Shown here piece by piece: positions 1 through 11,560 of a DNA stretch of 64,000 nt. The notes beneath the pieces are model-generated. The model did no database searches, was not told the DNA's origin, and was given only the letters and a program-made list of their open reading frames with translations. Origin of the DNA: Varanus komodoensis (taxonomy: Eukaryota; Chordata; Lepidosauria; Squamata; Varanidae); contig NW_025335268.1 of NCBI RefSeq assembly GCF_004798865.1, forward strand, positions 7,405,127-7,469,126, written 5' to 3'. A program made the position numbers and the translations under genes. How positions within the stretch are numbered: the first letter of the stretch is position 1; every line of letters begins with the position of its first letter.

Positions 1-68
1 GTGAGAGAGAAATAGAAATGTAGAGAAATAGGAAGAAAGGACTTCTTTCTTCTTTTTCTTTCTTCTAA

Positions 69-603
69 TGTGGCTGCAAATAAGGTGAATACTATTTTAG
101 GCTGCATAAATAGATGTATCACTTCCAAATCCTGTGAAGTACTAGTTCCCCTTTACTCAGCACTTGTTAGGCCTCATCTGAGTACTGTGTCTAGTTCTGG
201 GCACCACAAGTTAAGAAAGATGCTGGCAAACTAGAAAGCGTTTGGAGGAGGACAACAAGGATGATCCAGGGGACTGGAAAAAAGCCCCATGAGGAGAGAT
301 TGAAAGAACTGGGTATGTTTAGCCTGGGGTACATTGAGTGGAGATATGATAGAACTCTTCAGATGCTTGAAAGGTTGTCACAAAGAGGAAAGCCAGGATC
401 TCTTCTCGATCATCCCAAAGTGCAGGACACTGAATGACAGGCTCAAGATAAGGAAGCCAGGTTTTGGGCTATCCCACATTAGAGGCTTTCAAGATGAAAC
501 TGGACAGCTGTCTGAGAAGGATGTTTTAACTTGGAGTCCTGCACTGAGCAGGGGGTTGGACCCCAATCGCCCTCTGGTCCTCTCCAACTGTACTGTTTTA
601 TCA
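69..603 (+). mobile_element. CR1 LINE fragment (ORF2 C-terminus plus 3' end)
   Basis: Translation starting near 69 reads through the end of a CR1 reverse transcriptase: a VAANKVNTILGCINR stretch, then LVRPHL, the landmark that precedes EYCVQFW in CR1 proteins. Later parts match the GDMIELFRCLKGC and DLFS...CRT blocks in shifted frames, so the copy is degenerate with several frameshifts. It ends in the usual CR1 3' region, where a GGGTTGGACC word precedes the tail. It appears to lie in an SRP9 intron, in sense orientation. LINE/CR1 identity is clear; the subfamily is not. Confidence 0.75.
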
Positions 604-904
604 TTTATCAGAATTGAGGGGGAAAATGGAATCATGAGGCTGTAAATAGAGAACTTATTCTGAACAGGTCCTTCCTTTTTGGACCTGTGCAAAATCCAAA
701 TCTAGAACACAATAGTAGAAAGAAAAAGAATCTGCTCTCCCCAAATACTGTCTCATTTCACTTAAAAAAAATCCCTTGTGTCAATAAACTCCAAATGAAG
801 TTCCTTGCTCTACAAATAGCACTTGTTTTTTAATTATCCTTGTTCTATTCCAAATGTTATGTTGTTGGACTTGAAAATGAGCTTCATTTTCAATTGGCAT
901 CATT

Positions 905-1110
905 TAGATCAAGGGTCTCCAACTCTTGGAACTGTTAACACACTTGGGAATTTGAGAAGCTGCTGTGGGCACTACCACACTGTCTAATCAATAGGTTACT
1001 GCTTTGGCATTTACTTGTTGTGTCCATGGGTTTTATAAGGGAAGGGAACAGTTAACTGATATTACAAAATGGAAGGATAAACAATCCTTCCTGTAATGCA
1101 GTGTACAGAG
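905..1110 (+). repeat. Dispersed repeat family A, copy 1
   Basis: The block with the words GAATTTGAGAA, GCTGCTGTGGGCACTACCAC and TTACTTGTTG recurs at 17105-17280 and, more weakly, at 54425-54550. The shared order of words over more than 100 bases shows one repeat family. I recall similar non-autonomous DNA-transposon-like repeats in lizards but cannot name this one. It lies in an SRP9 intron. Confidence 0.5.
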
Positions 1111-2279
1111 GACCTTATAACACTTTTGAGGTATGAATGGGTGGTGAATAAATATCATCTTCAGATATTTATTTGAATAATTGGTCTATTTTTGTTGGAG
1201 CTGTTGTATAATGCTAGGTTGTGTGCATTTCACAAACATCCATAAATATATATTAAAACTCATCTATCTATATCCTATATATCTATCTATCTAAATTCAG
1301 GGCCCATATGTGCCACATTGGCATTCCTTCACAGGGCTAGGATTGCAGTGCCATTGTTTGTGGGTGCAGGATAGGGGTCCTTGGGATTAGATAAAATCCT
1401 CAATGCACTTAGTGAGTGAAATTCCATTGAATACAGTAGGACTCTTGAATAAAAATGCATGGAATTTCACACTTAGCCTAGCAAGTATTATAAAACCTCT
1501 TCCCAAATAAAAACCTGCCTGTAATGAAGATCCTTGTTGGATGTCCTTCTACATGTTTTATTACCAAGAGAAGTTAAAGTAGTAGGGACATGGGAAATAC
1601 AGCCTTTTCTGTGGCACTGATTCTTTTCCAGAACACTCTTTCACAGGTGGTTAGGCTGTCTCATTCTATGCTCAGTTGATGTAGATCTTTAAACCCTTCA
1701 CTGTTTTTTAGTATTTTAAATGCATTAGCTCTACACTCTTTTCAAGATTCTCTCGTCTTAATTCTGCTGGTGATGTTTTAAAGTTTTTACATTTGATTTA
1801 ATAAACGTTTAATGGAAAGCAGCCTTGATGGCCCAATACAGTATGTGAGATAAAATTTTACAACCTGACCTTGTTCTAGAATATCTATCAGTGAAGAAAC
1901 TCTGATTTTCATCTGCCAGCAGTATTAATCTTCTGAATCTTGAATATTGAGTGATCATAAGCCCATGTCCATAGTACAAAGATTATTAATTATGTCTTAG
2001 ACTACTGGTGAATGTGAAAATAAACTTAGATTGCTATCCTATAGCACTTGCCTAGGAATAAGTTACATTGAACGAAGTGGGGCTTCATTCCTAAGTAGAC
2101 ATATATACTGTTGAAGAGGATTTTATTTAATGGAAGAAGAATCTACAGAATTATACCTTTTTTACTTCCACTCAGAAAATAATAGTGTTGAGCCTAGCTT
2201 CAGATGATATACTAATGGCTAGTGTAAAGTAGCCATAACATTCTCTAAAAGATCTGTGATGAGTGGTCAGCATGGAAGT

Positions 2280-2365
2280 GAGACTGGTCTAATTTTTATT
2301 ATTTAATAATAATTAAAAGTTGTAAATCACCCAGAGAGCTTCACTGTGGGGTGATACAGAGATAT
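2280..2365 (+). mobile_element. L2 LINE 3'-tail fragment
   Basis: The segment has the L2 3'-end signature: an A/T-rich run, then GTAAATCACCCAGAGAGCTTC and a GGGGTGATACAGA word, close to the squamate L2 tail (a 'cgcccagagagctt..gggcggtatagaaat' type sequence). Only the last 80 bases or so are present. Confidence 0.5.
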
Positions 2366-2939
2366 AATATTAATCCTAATCATCTCTTGAGGGTGAACAA
2401 CCAGAGTTCATGAAAAATAATATACATTAATGGAGATTGAGTTTGTTTGCATCCGTAATATCTGTTTTACTTGTAACCGTACTTAATACTCGGGCCACAG
2501 GTTCCACGCACTGCTTGTGAAGAAGTCCCACTCAGTTTGGTAGGATTTACAGTAACTGTGCACTTGGATGCACGTGGTGGTGGAACTGTATTTGTACCAC
2601 TGTCAACCAAGTAACTGTATTTGGCTATTTTGCTATATACGTAGTTTTGTTCTCACAACCATCAGTGCTCTAACCTAAATCTGTTGTTAAATCGAATTTG
2701 TTTTACAACAGTCTGACTTGCACTATAAACACCAAACTATGCTGCAGAACAGTTGTGTTCTAAAACTATCATGGTAAAAAACCAATTTCACCCTATATAG
2801 TACAGTGTACTATACCAGTGCAATTTTATCTTGTCTAATGCACTTTCTTGGTGTCTGTTATGTAAATTGATATTAAATTTAGGTTCAGATAAATTGAAAG
2901 AAACCCTGATAAGTCCTCCTACACCCATTTATCTTTCAG

Positions 2940-3059
2940 TGTCTACTCTATAGGACAGACCAAGCTCAAGATGTAAAGAAGATTGAGAAATTCCACAGTC
3001 AACTAATGCGACTCATGGTAGCCAAAGAATCCCGGAGTGTTGCCATGGAAACAGACTGA
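2940..3059 (+). CDS. SRP9: SRP9, last coding exon: signal recognition particle 9 kDa subunit
   Basis: The exon follows a polypyrimidine tract and a TCTTTCAG acceptor. It opens in phase 0 as [19 protein letters not shown], then [20 protein letters not shown] and a TGA at 3057-3059, giving 39 codons. This is nearly identical to the C-terminal half of human SRP9 ([19 protein letters not shown]..., ending METE), so recognition is secure. SRP9 pairs with SRP14 to bind the Alu domain of 7SL RNA and pauses translation while the ribosome is targeted to the ER. Only this C-terminal part is here; the first two coding exons (about 47 residues) should lie upstream of the window. The reading frame is intact, so it is a true exon and not a processed copy: intron-like DNA precedes the acceptor. 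SRP9 and EPHX1 share strand and order with human 1q42. Confidence 0.95.
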   Translation, partial: CLLYRTDQAQDVKKIEKFHSQLMRLMVAKESRSVAMETD

Positions 3060-4405
3060 ATATCTGGAAATAAAAATGAATGCTCTAGTTATATTTCACA
3101 GGAGGAAAGTATCACTTGGATTTAGGAAAACGTTGGAGCAGAAATGTTGTGGCATCAAGTAGATTATTAAAATCGAAAGTGGGTTTTGTAAAGAATTTTT
3201 AGGCTCCACTTCAGAGTGGCTAGCAGAACATATGCTTTCATTTGAAAGCCTCTATTTATTTATTTTTAATTTGAGCAAGAGAATGTATGTCCTTCTCTGG
3301 AAATACTAAAGGTTAAACTGTGTTAGGCTGATTTGTACACTTGCTTTTGTAACTCTAAAGCACTCTGCTTAAAAAAGAGGTAACATGTTCATTCCTCTGG
3401 GGGGTTGCAGGGTGCTATCATGTAGAGGGATTTCTTTTTATTCTTAATGATTTTATGTTTTTGTGTAGAAACTGGATGTAATGCACATATATATATGAGA
3501 ATATGTTACTGGGTTAGCAAAAGGTAGAACTAGCAACACAGCCCATGGAGAATCATTTAATGTATCTGGCTTGTTCTGTTCAAAACTAATATTGGCCTGG
3601 AATCTCTTACTACTCAGTATTCATGTAGGATCAACAAAAATACAAACACCTACCCCACATTGGTCACAGGCAAATGATCATGGCTATAGATATGGTATTC
3701 TGCTTGAGCTTTCTATCAGAGATGCTGCTAAATGAAACCACACTTTGGTCCATAGGAAGGAGCTAATAATACATTCTGAACAGGAATGCATTTGCATTAT
3801 TCTTGCTGTACACACCCAGTGTTAAATATTTGAGGTTGCAAATGCATCTTTACAGTTTTGAAAATAGCAATCATCAGGGTTACCTTCTGACTACTATATG
3901 CCATAGACTACAGAGCCACTGCCTTTTAAACTTTAAATGCTTAAATTGCTTCATATCTCTTATGAAGGTACCACCAAATACTAAACGTTACTGTATTCTG
4001 TGAATGGTACTACTCACTGTCAAATATAACCATCCACAGAGAGAAGGAAAGCTCCTCAGCTACATGAAGGGAACAATCAAGCTTCCTTCCCTCTTCCTCC
4101 AAGTCATTCCAGCTAGATGAGTGAGAAAGCCTGTAAGACTCTAGTTTTGGGGGCTTGCAGGCATTGCCACAGGATTGCACTGATGAAGTGGGGGAAGTGT
4201 TTTTACTATATCAAATGGAAATGAGTTCTATTGCCATAGTATTCACCAAGAAAGCAGTTTTTGGATATTGTCTTAAACTGGTAGAAAACAATTTCTTGTA
4301 GGGGGTGTTGATACACTCTGGTATATTTACTAAAGCATGATATATTGCCTCATGTCACTTCAAGTGCTATTATGACATCAGCAAAATAAAAGACTCGCCA
4401 GTACT
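3060..4405 (+). other. SRP9: Probable SRP9 3' UTR
   Basis: The stretch after the SRP9 stop has no coding signal and little repeat content. An AATAAA at 4385-4390 is followed after about 25-40 bases by a GTGTCTTTTGTTTCT stretch, the arrangement of a cleavage and polyadenylation site, giving a 3' UTR of about 1.35 kb. An earlier AATAAA at 3069-3074, ten bases after the stop, lacks an equally convincing downstream element and is probably not the main site. The UTR end is inferred, not seen in a transcript. Confidence 0.6.
4385..4390 (+). terminator. SRP9: Candidate SRP9 polyadenylation signal
   Basis: Canonical AATAAA hexamer with a T/GT-rich element about 30-45 bases downstream. It is the first hexamer after the SRP9 stop with a good downstream element, apart from one directly beside the stop codon. 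Confidence 0.55.
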
Positions 4406-4409
4406 GTCA

Positions 4410-7345
4410 CCTTGCCCGGTGTCTTTTGTTTCTATAATCATTACATTTATTTGTGCTTCAGTGTGATTTTTGAACTCCAGTGTTGTTGGACTTAAGGCAT
4501 TTTCAGCCTTCATGGTTGGTGTACTATGCAAAGGTTTGGTCTTGACAGCTTAATTTTTCAGCATTATGTTAAAATGGCCATTTTAAAAACCGGTTGTCCT
4601 CACCTACTCCCAAGGTGTGTGCGTTACCCATATTGTAACAAATCTTTTGATCTTCTGAATATAAGGTACCCAATTTTAATTTTCCAAATAGCTTGTGCAA
4701 GATCATTTGAACTATACAAGCTATTTATCATTGGGACAAACCCAGACTTCCGCCATTGAAAGAGCATGATGAGAGCTGTAGGCAGTAAAATTTACACATC
4801 CAGGTGTGACTCCTATCACATACATTCATGATTCATTTTTAGGTTAATAAGTACATGCAGGCATCATCGGGAGGATGCACAATGGGGTTCTTCTGGGCCA
4901 ATGATTGGCCAATGATTGGTCAGTAGTTTTAATCTACTTTATGGGAGTTGCCAAACCTCTATAGAAATACCTTTGTTGATGAAATCTACCTTTGTCTTTG
5001 GCTGGCTGACAAAGACTGGAACACCAAGTGTCCCATTCTGCTCCCCACACCTGCAAGTTACTTTGGTGAGTTCTTAATATCATGATGAGTATTTCTTAGT
5101 TGAATAGCAATGGACTGTAACTGAACTTTCATTTTGTGCTTGAGAAAGGACATAATCCTATGCATGTTTAGACAGAAAAATCCTTCAACTTCCCCAGCCA
5201 GCATAGGATTGTTCCCTTAATGTACACTATTGGAAACAATTTGAAGTTTTTACTTTGCCTGAAAGGTCAGCATTGCTTGCTTTTAGACCACTTGGCAAAT
5301 ACACTGACCTAGTTTTGAGGAGCTTAAAGGAAATACAGCAAAAGGGGTCTAGTTTCCATAAGTATTAGAGCATGGATTTCCCTGTGCCAAGATACATGAA
5401 GGCTGAAAATACTATGTGAGTCATAGCAACAATTCTATCTAGCCAGGGTCTGAGGTGCAGATTCCAGCTTGCCACACATTGATTTGTGGAAGTAGGATAT
5501 GCATTGTAGGATACGCATAAGTCATTTTTTCTCTCATGCACATATGCCTCAGAAGTGTAGATTGCCCTGTCCTCCTCTGACACAAGGGAGGAGAAACAGT
5601 TGATGCAGATACTGGAGGCAAAAATAGATTATGGTCAAGATAGGGCACATAATATGGTGCAACATTTTAGATGTTGTTATATCCTATTTATCTCTGTTTG
5701 TTCTGAGGCAGCAGGAGCTATTTTCTTAGACTTATTAATCTGATCCAAGTTGGCTGAGCCACTATCTTAAGATAAAGATTGTGATATTCCATATAGATCC
5801 TGCCTCTCCTCCACCCAACACCTGCAATCTCCACTTAACCCTTTAGAAGATCCCACAAGATCTCAATCCAAGAACAGAATAATGTGAAGAACCTTTGCCT
5901 TAAAGGAAGGTCAATTTTGAAAAGCTGTATAACAGGATTAGGGTTCCTGCTAGGCTTCTTGGCAAGGATCCCCATTCAAATTGAACTGCTTCTGCAACAT
6001 CTTCCTAGCAATGAGTAACTCCTTTATCTTTTGTTGAAAGTGAGCAAGCTGTCTGCTGCTTCCTGGAATTATAAGTCCCAGACTGATTTCCCTTTTAGTT
6101 TAACTGAGTGTCCTTGCTGCCCTTAACTCAGTGAACTGATTACTTTGGTGTCTGTGACTCTCCTGAAAACGGGAGTGATCTTGCTGCCTCTGGCTAAGAG
6201 GAGCAGGCCACTCATGTGAGACTGTGGGCGGCAGTTGGGGAATGAGTTAGCTGACCATCCCTTACTTCAAGAACAGATTTTTCAACACAAGAAGAAAGAC
6301 AAGTAATGTGTGTAGATGGGAATCATGGTTGCAGATACCTTGAATTGTGTCTTATATTTTGGCTTTTGTTTCTTTGATTTATGAGTAGTAAAAGCATTAC
6401 CAGTTCAGTCATACATCTGGAAGATAAATCTCTCTCGAAGCCAGTTAGGCTTTGAAATCCTTTTGTTTAATAGAGCTATATGAACTTGCATTGTTGGGTG
6501 TAAATCAACATCCAAAACAATATTTTGTAGAAAAATGTCGTGGTTTTTAAAAGACTTTACTGATTTTGTGGGGAAGGCTTGGAAAGTAGAGTTCAGTTTA
6601 GTAGGAGTTTGGCTCAGAATGCAAGACACAACAGATTTCTCCCTGGTGGGATCTACATGGGAAGAGAGCGAAACTGGCATGAGAAACTGTTTTCAGCTAG
6701 TTCTAAAGCTCCTTGATGTGACTCTAAACCATGGTTTGCAAATATATTTGTTCTAAGGAGCTTAGCCTGAAGAGACATTCAATTAAGTGGGCCCAGATAA
6801 AAGAAAGCTGTGCTACTTAAAAATATATTTAATGTTTTTAAATCCAGGCAATTCAGTTTTCAAGTCTTTGCATAACACCTTGTTGAAGATTTCATTGTAA
6901 AGGCATTCAGACTAAGCATATTCACTTCAGCCTCAAATCTAAGTAAAAACATATACAATGGCTTTTTAATTAGTGACTTCTCAGTTTTAGAAATACTTTC
7001 AGATTCTTTGAAGAAGTAGTTTAAGCACTGCATGAATTTTTGAGTAGTGATAAATTACTGAATTCATTTATAGCCTGGAAAATGCCCACTAGCTACTAGC
7101 TCTACTTTTTATTACTGTGGTTTTTCTTAATATTCATTTATGTTACTTGGCGTGCCGTGCCAGACTAATGCTCTGTAGAACTGCTTTGTGTATCCTATGA
7201 CATATATTTTAAAATATAAAAAAACCCTTTAACTTGCTAAAGTTGAAAACTAGACCTCTCGATGGAAAGAGGCAAGGGAGTTTTCATAGTATATACATAC
7301 AAACCTAGGTACAGGGAAGCACTTACTCTGAATAGCAAAACAGGT
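4410..7345. other. Intergenic DNA between SRP9 and EPHX1, no gene seen
   Basis: No exon-like reading frame, RNA gene or full repeat is supported here. A small tandem duplication of CCAATGATTGG lies near 4898-4919, and a piece of the short squamate repeat with CCTATGCATGTTTAGAC lies at about 5150-5180. The overlapping short frames at 5365-5648 and 6405-6756 encode nothing I recognise. Confidence 0.4.
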
Positions 7346-7349
7346 AACA

Positions 7350-7425
7350 TGTTAGTTTTTAAGTGCCACAAGACTTTGTTAGCCACAGCAGGCTAACAAA
7401 GCTACCTCTGTGGAAATGATTGAAA
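7350..7425 (+). repeat. Short degenerate interspersed repeat
   Basis: The words AAGTGCCACAAGACTTTGTT and GGCTAACAAAGCTACCTCTG in this order match a dispersed repeat I recall from reptile genomes ('gccacaagactctttgtt ... actaacacggctacctct'). Only about 75 bases remain; class unknown. Confidence 0.35.
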
Positions 7426-8054
7426 TGGATTGACATTCATAGATAAACTCCAGAGTAGAATCTACATAAGGAACATTCTTCTAGTGCATGCCATGTTTAT
7501 ATACCAAAATGTCATTTTGCCCTGAACAAATGCCTAAGAACATTTCCACATCAGGCCATGTTAAGTGGAGATGATTGCTACTAAGCCAGCACACAAAGGT
7601 AGGCAATTTAAAAAGAAAGTATTGAGAAATTAATCAGAGCACGTTAATATGAAAAACTTTAAAAGATGGGTACCCTGCTTTTTCTAGATGCTAAAAAAAA
7701 GCCTTTGTTGATTGGATTGAGAAATCCTATTTTCAGAGGGTGAGAGACAAAATTACCCGTGCCAAGAGGGCTGCAGCCCTCTTGATTCTCCTGAAACCCT
7801 TTTGGGCTGAGGGTTGACGGCACTGCTCTGAGGAGTTGTTCTGCTCATATGGGGGTAGCCAACCTCAGAACTTGGTACTAATGGATTATGTGCCTTAGGA
7901 GTTATGCTAAGAAGTTCAGCAGGGCTTTTTAAATTTCTAACAATGAAACTTCTGGAAGAGGTTACTGATAAGTGCAGGCTGATGTGTCACTAGTGTGTGG
8001 TGGCTTCCCACTTCTATCTCAACTGTGCATCAAACTAGGGTAAGGTAGTAGGTG

Positions 8055-8948
8055 TTCTGAATTAAACTGAAACTTAATCCAGACAAGACGGAAGTCCTGT
8101 TGGTGGGTGGATCGAACTCCTGGGTAGGTGGCCTGGACCTTGCCCTGGATGGGGTTGCACTCCCTCTAAAGGACAGGGTCCGCAGCTTGGGAGTGCTCCT
8201 CGACCCTGAGATGTCCATGGAAGCTCAAGTGACTGCGGTGGTGAGGAGCACTTTCCTTCAGCTTCAGCTAATCCATCAGCTGCGCCCCTACCTGGAGAAG
8301 ACTGCCTAACGACAGTGACTCATGCATTGGTTACTTCCCAGTTGGATTTCTGTAATGCGCTCTATGTGGGGCTGCCCCTGAAGACAGTCCGGATACTTCA
8401 GATGGTGTAAAACAGAGCAGCCAGGTTGCTGACGGGGACTGGGTGTTATTTTCACATAACCCCAGTCCTCTACCAGCTTCACTGGCTTCCCATCGAAGTC
8501 CGGGCTCAATTCAAGGTGCTGGTTATTACCTATAAAGCCCTTAATGGCTTGGGACCTGGATACCTGAAGGCACGCCTTCTTCCATATTTGCCCTCCTGCC
8601 CCTTGAGATTGGCAGCAGAGGCCCTCCTCTGGGAACCCTCCGTGAAAGGTAATAGGAGGCAAAGTACCCGGAGGAGGGCTTTCTCTGTGGTGGTGCCCCA
8701 TCTATGGAATGCACTCCCCAGAGAAGTCCACCTGGCGCCATCATTATTGGTTTTTCAGCGCCAGGTTAAGACCTTTTTATTCCAGTGGTATTTTTATAAG
8801 TTTTAATATTGTCTTTTCTATGTTTTTAATTACAGCCAGTGTGGGTCAGGAATTTATTTATGTCATTTATGTTATATTTTGCATTGTAAGCCATCCTGAG
8901 GCTTTTTTGTGAATAGGATGGCATATAAATATTTTAAATAAATAAATC
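8055..8948 (+). mobile_element. L2 LINE, 3' third of ORF2 with full 3' end
   Basis: Translated pieces give the reverse-transcriptase tail of L2: LGVLLDPEMSMEAQV, FLQLQLIHQLRPYLEK, then ITPVLYQLHWLPIEVRAQFK, YKALNGLGPGYLK, RRRAFSVVVPHLWNALPREV and VFQRQVKTFLFQWYF. These are in the order and spacing of the L2 family. The frame shifts after 8309 and a stop sits in the QMV*NRAARLL segment, so the copy is dead but fairly young by its clear protein matches. It ends in a 3' UTR with GTAAGCCATCCTGAGGC and an (AATAAA)n-like tail at about 8930-8947. The 5' part is missing, as is usual for LINE copies. Confidence 0.85.
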
Positions 8949-8959
8949 AGTGCCTAGGC

Positions 8960-9345
8960 ACATTAATGAGGTCTAGGAAACAATTCAGACAGGATGGAGG
9001 TATTGTTAGTGGGTGGTTCACTTATCTGGATGGGTGACATTCAACCTGTTCTATGGGGATTCCACTCCCCCTCAAAGTTCAGGTTTATAGTTTGAGGGTG
9101 CCCTTGGATTCAGCATTGTCAGTAGAAGCACAGTTGGATTCAGTGGCATAGAGTGTAGGCTGCTATATCAACTCTGTCCTTAGCTGAACAGAGATGGCCT
9201 AATTATAATTATCCATCTTCTGATAATTACTCCTAGATTACTGCAGTGTGGTGTATATATAGGGATGTTTTTGAAAAAGTCCAGCAACTTAAGATGGTCC
9301 AAAACAGGGCAGCAAGATGGCTAATGGGGACTGGCCAGCATGATT
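8960..9345 (+). mobile_element. Second, older L2 LINE fragment
   Basis: The same L2 region as the preceding copy follows at once, in the same orientation: a GGTATTGTTAGTGGGTGGTTC opening, a 'cttggattcagcattgtcagtagaagcaca' counterpart of the LLDPALS..EAQ block, then GTCCAAAACAGGGCAGCAAG (VQNRAAR) and TAATGGGGACTGG. It is clearly more decayed than its neighbour and is cut off by a BovB fragment at about 9350. Confidence 0.7.
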
Positions 9346-9349
9346 ACAT

Positions 9350-9540
9350 TTGTTATTGTTGCTAGTTGTGACCCATCCTGACCCCATGGACAAAATTCCT
9401 CCAGGCCTTCCTCTCCTCCACCATCCCTCGGAGTCCGCCTAAGCTCACACCGACTACTTCACTGACTCCATCTAGCCATCTCATCCTTTGCTGTCTCCTT
9501 CTTTTGCCATCAAGTCATTCCCAGCATTTGGGGTGGGGGG
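9350..9540 (-). mobile_element. BovB/RTE LINE 3' end, inserted in L2
   Basis: Read on the minus strand, the segment carries the BovB-like C-terminal block RMRWLDGVSEVVGVSLGGLRG...EERKAWRNFVHGVRMGHN (approximate reading), followed by the CAACAATAACAA-type 3' tail. The order of words matches the BovB family of squamates and ruminants. It interrupts the older L2 copy, so it arrived later. Confidence 0.65.
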
Positions 9541-10414
9541 ACCTTTACGTTTACCTTTACCTTTATATATGAAGAAGGTTCCCATAAAGGTGGTTTCCCA
9601 CCTGCACTATTCTTGACCAGCTGCATGTATCAATCAGTGTGTTGCACAGGTGGAGTACTACTACTGCAGGTCTTTGAGTAAAATAGCTGAGGTGGGAACA
9701 GGAATAGAAAAACAGGAACAGGAAAAATAGCAGCCTATTATGGTAATCCACTGCATGTGGACAACTTGCCTTCCAAAGGAGCACTCCAGAATCCTGCATG
9801 TGGTGGCTGTTTATTTTTAATTTCTAAAAGAGTCTGTCTTTACCAGAAAGGAATAAAAAGGATTCCATTTACCATTGTTGTCTGACAATTTTAATAGTCA
9901 TTCCATGTCTTATATCATGTGGGTGGTTTATCTGGAATGGATTTGAAGATACTTAATGGAAACCATATGAGGATCTTTTCTGTTGCAAATCAAGCCATTG
10001 ATTGGTTAAGTATTTAGACACTATGATGTGCATTTAATTCTATTCTTGTAGAGATCTTTTACATCTTGGAGCCCCAGGGAGGTCCTTGCGTTTATTTTCT
10101 TGCTCCATACCAAGGGTTCATTTGACAGTCCCAGTAGCTATAAAGAGAATGGGAATAGTACACCCAGCAAGCATCAGATGCTTGAATCAACACATTGCTT
10201 GAAGTTAAACATGCACTCAGTGGCTGGAAACTACTTTGGGAAGTATCTGACATTCTGCCATTTCTTCTCCCCTACATCTCTTAAATGGAAGCCTAATAAA
10301 CAGTGGATAACTTGCTAATTTTGTAGCTGCTATTTATGTTACATGGATGTCTTACACCATCTTTCTTACCTTCTCCCTTCCTGTCTGGATTTATACTTAA
10401 GAGCCACCACCAGA
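9541..10414. other. Intergenic stretch, no gene seen
   Basis: Nothing supported. The short frames here have no recognisable product and no splice context. Confidence 0.35.
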
Positions 10415-10527
10415 AAGGTTGGGCTACATTCCTGTCAGTCCATTTTACCATGGCCAGTGAGTTAGGCATGTTGGCAGTTACAGTCCAAAACATCTGGAAG
10501 GCACCAAGTTGAGGAAGGCTGCATTAA
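10415..10527. repeat. Palindromic squamate repeat (fold-back MITE-like), copy 1
   Basis: A decayed copy of a family that recurs at 10935-11035, 21250-21390, 21805-21945, 25695-25800 and 55085-55165. The consensus is roughly a 'gactacaactcccatcat' arm, a 'ggccatgctgg' centre, and a 'gatgggagttgtagtcc' arm followed by 'acatctgga'. Here the right arm is GGCAGTTACAGTCCAAAACA then TCTGGAAGGCACCAAGTTG. The arms pair with each other, as expected of a small fold-back element. Confidence 0.5.
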
Positions 10528-10934
10528 GAAAGAGTATGACTTGAGCTCCAGTGCCAAAATGTCTAAAAGGTGCACCTATCCTTCAGAAAACAAACACGTT
10601 CATTTCTTCCCGTGTCTTAAAACAATTGTCAGTCCTATCCCTACTGCCTCCTTTTATTCCATCACACATACTGTTCCTATTATACCCCACCCATCTTCCT
10701 GTAGTGACTCTGGGTTCTTGCCTCACCACTCAAACTCTTTCTTGCCATTAATATCTTTTGTTCCCCCATATAATGCTAATAGGGTTAAGGAAGGCAAGCG
10801 TTGCTCATACAGCACAGAGAAATCTGGAGAGGACCAAACCTCATTTCCCTTAGAACTTCAGACAAAAAATAAATAAATAAACCAGAACACTGTGAGTGAT
10901 CAAAATGGAACAGGAGCTGTCTTAAGCGGCTAAG

Positions 10935-11040
10935 GGCAAGACCCTAGGCATGTTTAGGTGAAAAAAGCCCTACAACTCCCAGTATGCCCCAGCCAGCCGT
11001 GACTGAGAGCTGTAGGTCTTTTTTCCTTCTAAGCAGGCAT
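10935..11040. repeat. Palindromic squamate repeat, copy 2
   Basis: CCCTACAACTCCCAGTATG, CCCCAGCCAGCC and GAGCTGTAGG give the two arms and centre of the palindromic family. It is preceded by CCTAGGCATGTTTAGGTG, part of the short 'gcatgtttag' repeat also seen near 5150. It lies directly upstream of the candidate EPHX1 first exon. Confidence 0.5.
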
Positions 11041-11560
11041 CGGATCGCATCCCCTTAGCAAGCTGTGTGCGGTGGCGAAACCAGGTAAGTGCGTATAGGA
11101 TGGCCGTATTAGTTCTTATTTTGACTTTCGGAAATCAGCCAAGACCACTGACAAAAAGTGCAAAAAAATAAAAACCATAATCGAATGCAAAACGAAGTAA
11201 AATGTTAAACTCAACCTCCTTTGATTTGAGTACTCTCCAATGGCCAGCCAAGTGCTGCCGGTTAAAGCATGCTCATGGGGTCAGAGAGGACACGGCGATG
11301 TTATCGTTACCCGTAGGGACTACATCTCCCAGAACCCTCTCTGTCAATTGCGGCATCCGAGTTTATCAGCACGGGCGACTGCAGAGGTGATGAGCGTCCC
11401 TCGCAAGGCTTCAGTGTGTTAGTTGTAGTTATAGGGGTGTCACTGTTGATGTATGTCCGCTCGCCTTTGTTTTTTGTGTAGGCGGCGGGGATGAACAAGG
11501 CGGGGAGCCGCAGAGAATGTTGAGAGACTTTTTTTCCCACACTCAAGGCTTAGCAATGTG
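11040..11560 (+). promoter_or_regulatory. Candidate far-upstream EPHX1 promoter and non-coding first exon
   Basis: This is the richest CpG cluster outside recent repeats. At 11082-11090 lies CAGGTAAGT, a perfect splice donor, preceded by GCGGTGGCGAAAC. At about 11318-11336 GGGACTACATCTCCCAGAA closely matches the ZNF143/THAP11 promoter motif (ACTACA..TCCCAGAA). G-rich words (GGCGGCGGGGATG) follow near 11480. A second possible donor, AAAGGTAAGA, lies at about 12219-12228. I recall that human EPHX1 has a non-coding first exon roughly 18 kb upstream of its ATG; here the distance is about 17.6 kb. The ZNF143-like word could also be part of the palindromic repeat family, which shares ACTACA..TCCCA, so this is inference, and the true start site is not known. 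Confidence 0.4.

Larger units (their letters stand above)
604..2939 (+). other. Part of an SRP9 intron, mostly without identifiable content
   Basis: This is inferred to be the 3' part of the intron before the last SRP9 coding exon. I looked for the preceding SRP9 exon (expected to encode roughly [21 protein letters not shown]) and did not find it, so it should lie upstream of the window. The stretch holds a short (TCTA)n run near 1260-1290, one copy of a dispersed repeat at 905-1110, an L2 tail at 2280-2365, and weak copies of a short squamate repeat near 1395-1480, 2022-2105 and 2500-2580. The rest shows nothing I can support. Confidence 0.5.

Noticed and set aside
1-2939. Search for the preceding SRP9 exons
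   Set aside because: No segment encodes the expected [9 protein letters not shown]-type sequence; these exons must lie upstream of the window.
3069-3074. AATAAA ten bases after the SRP9 stop
   Set aside because: Too near the stop and lacking a strong downstream element; the site at 4385 fits better.
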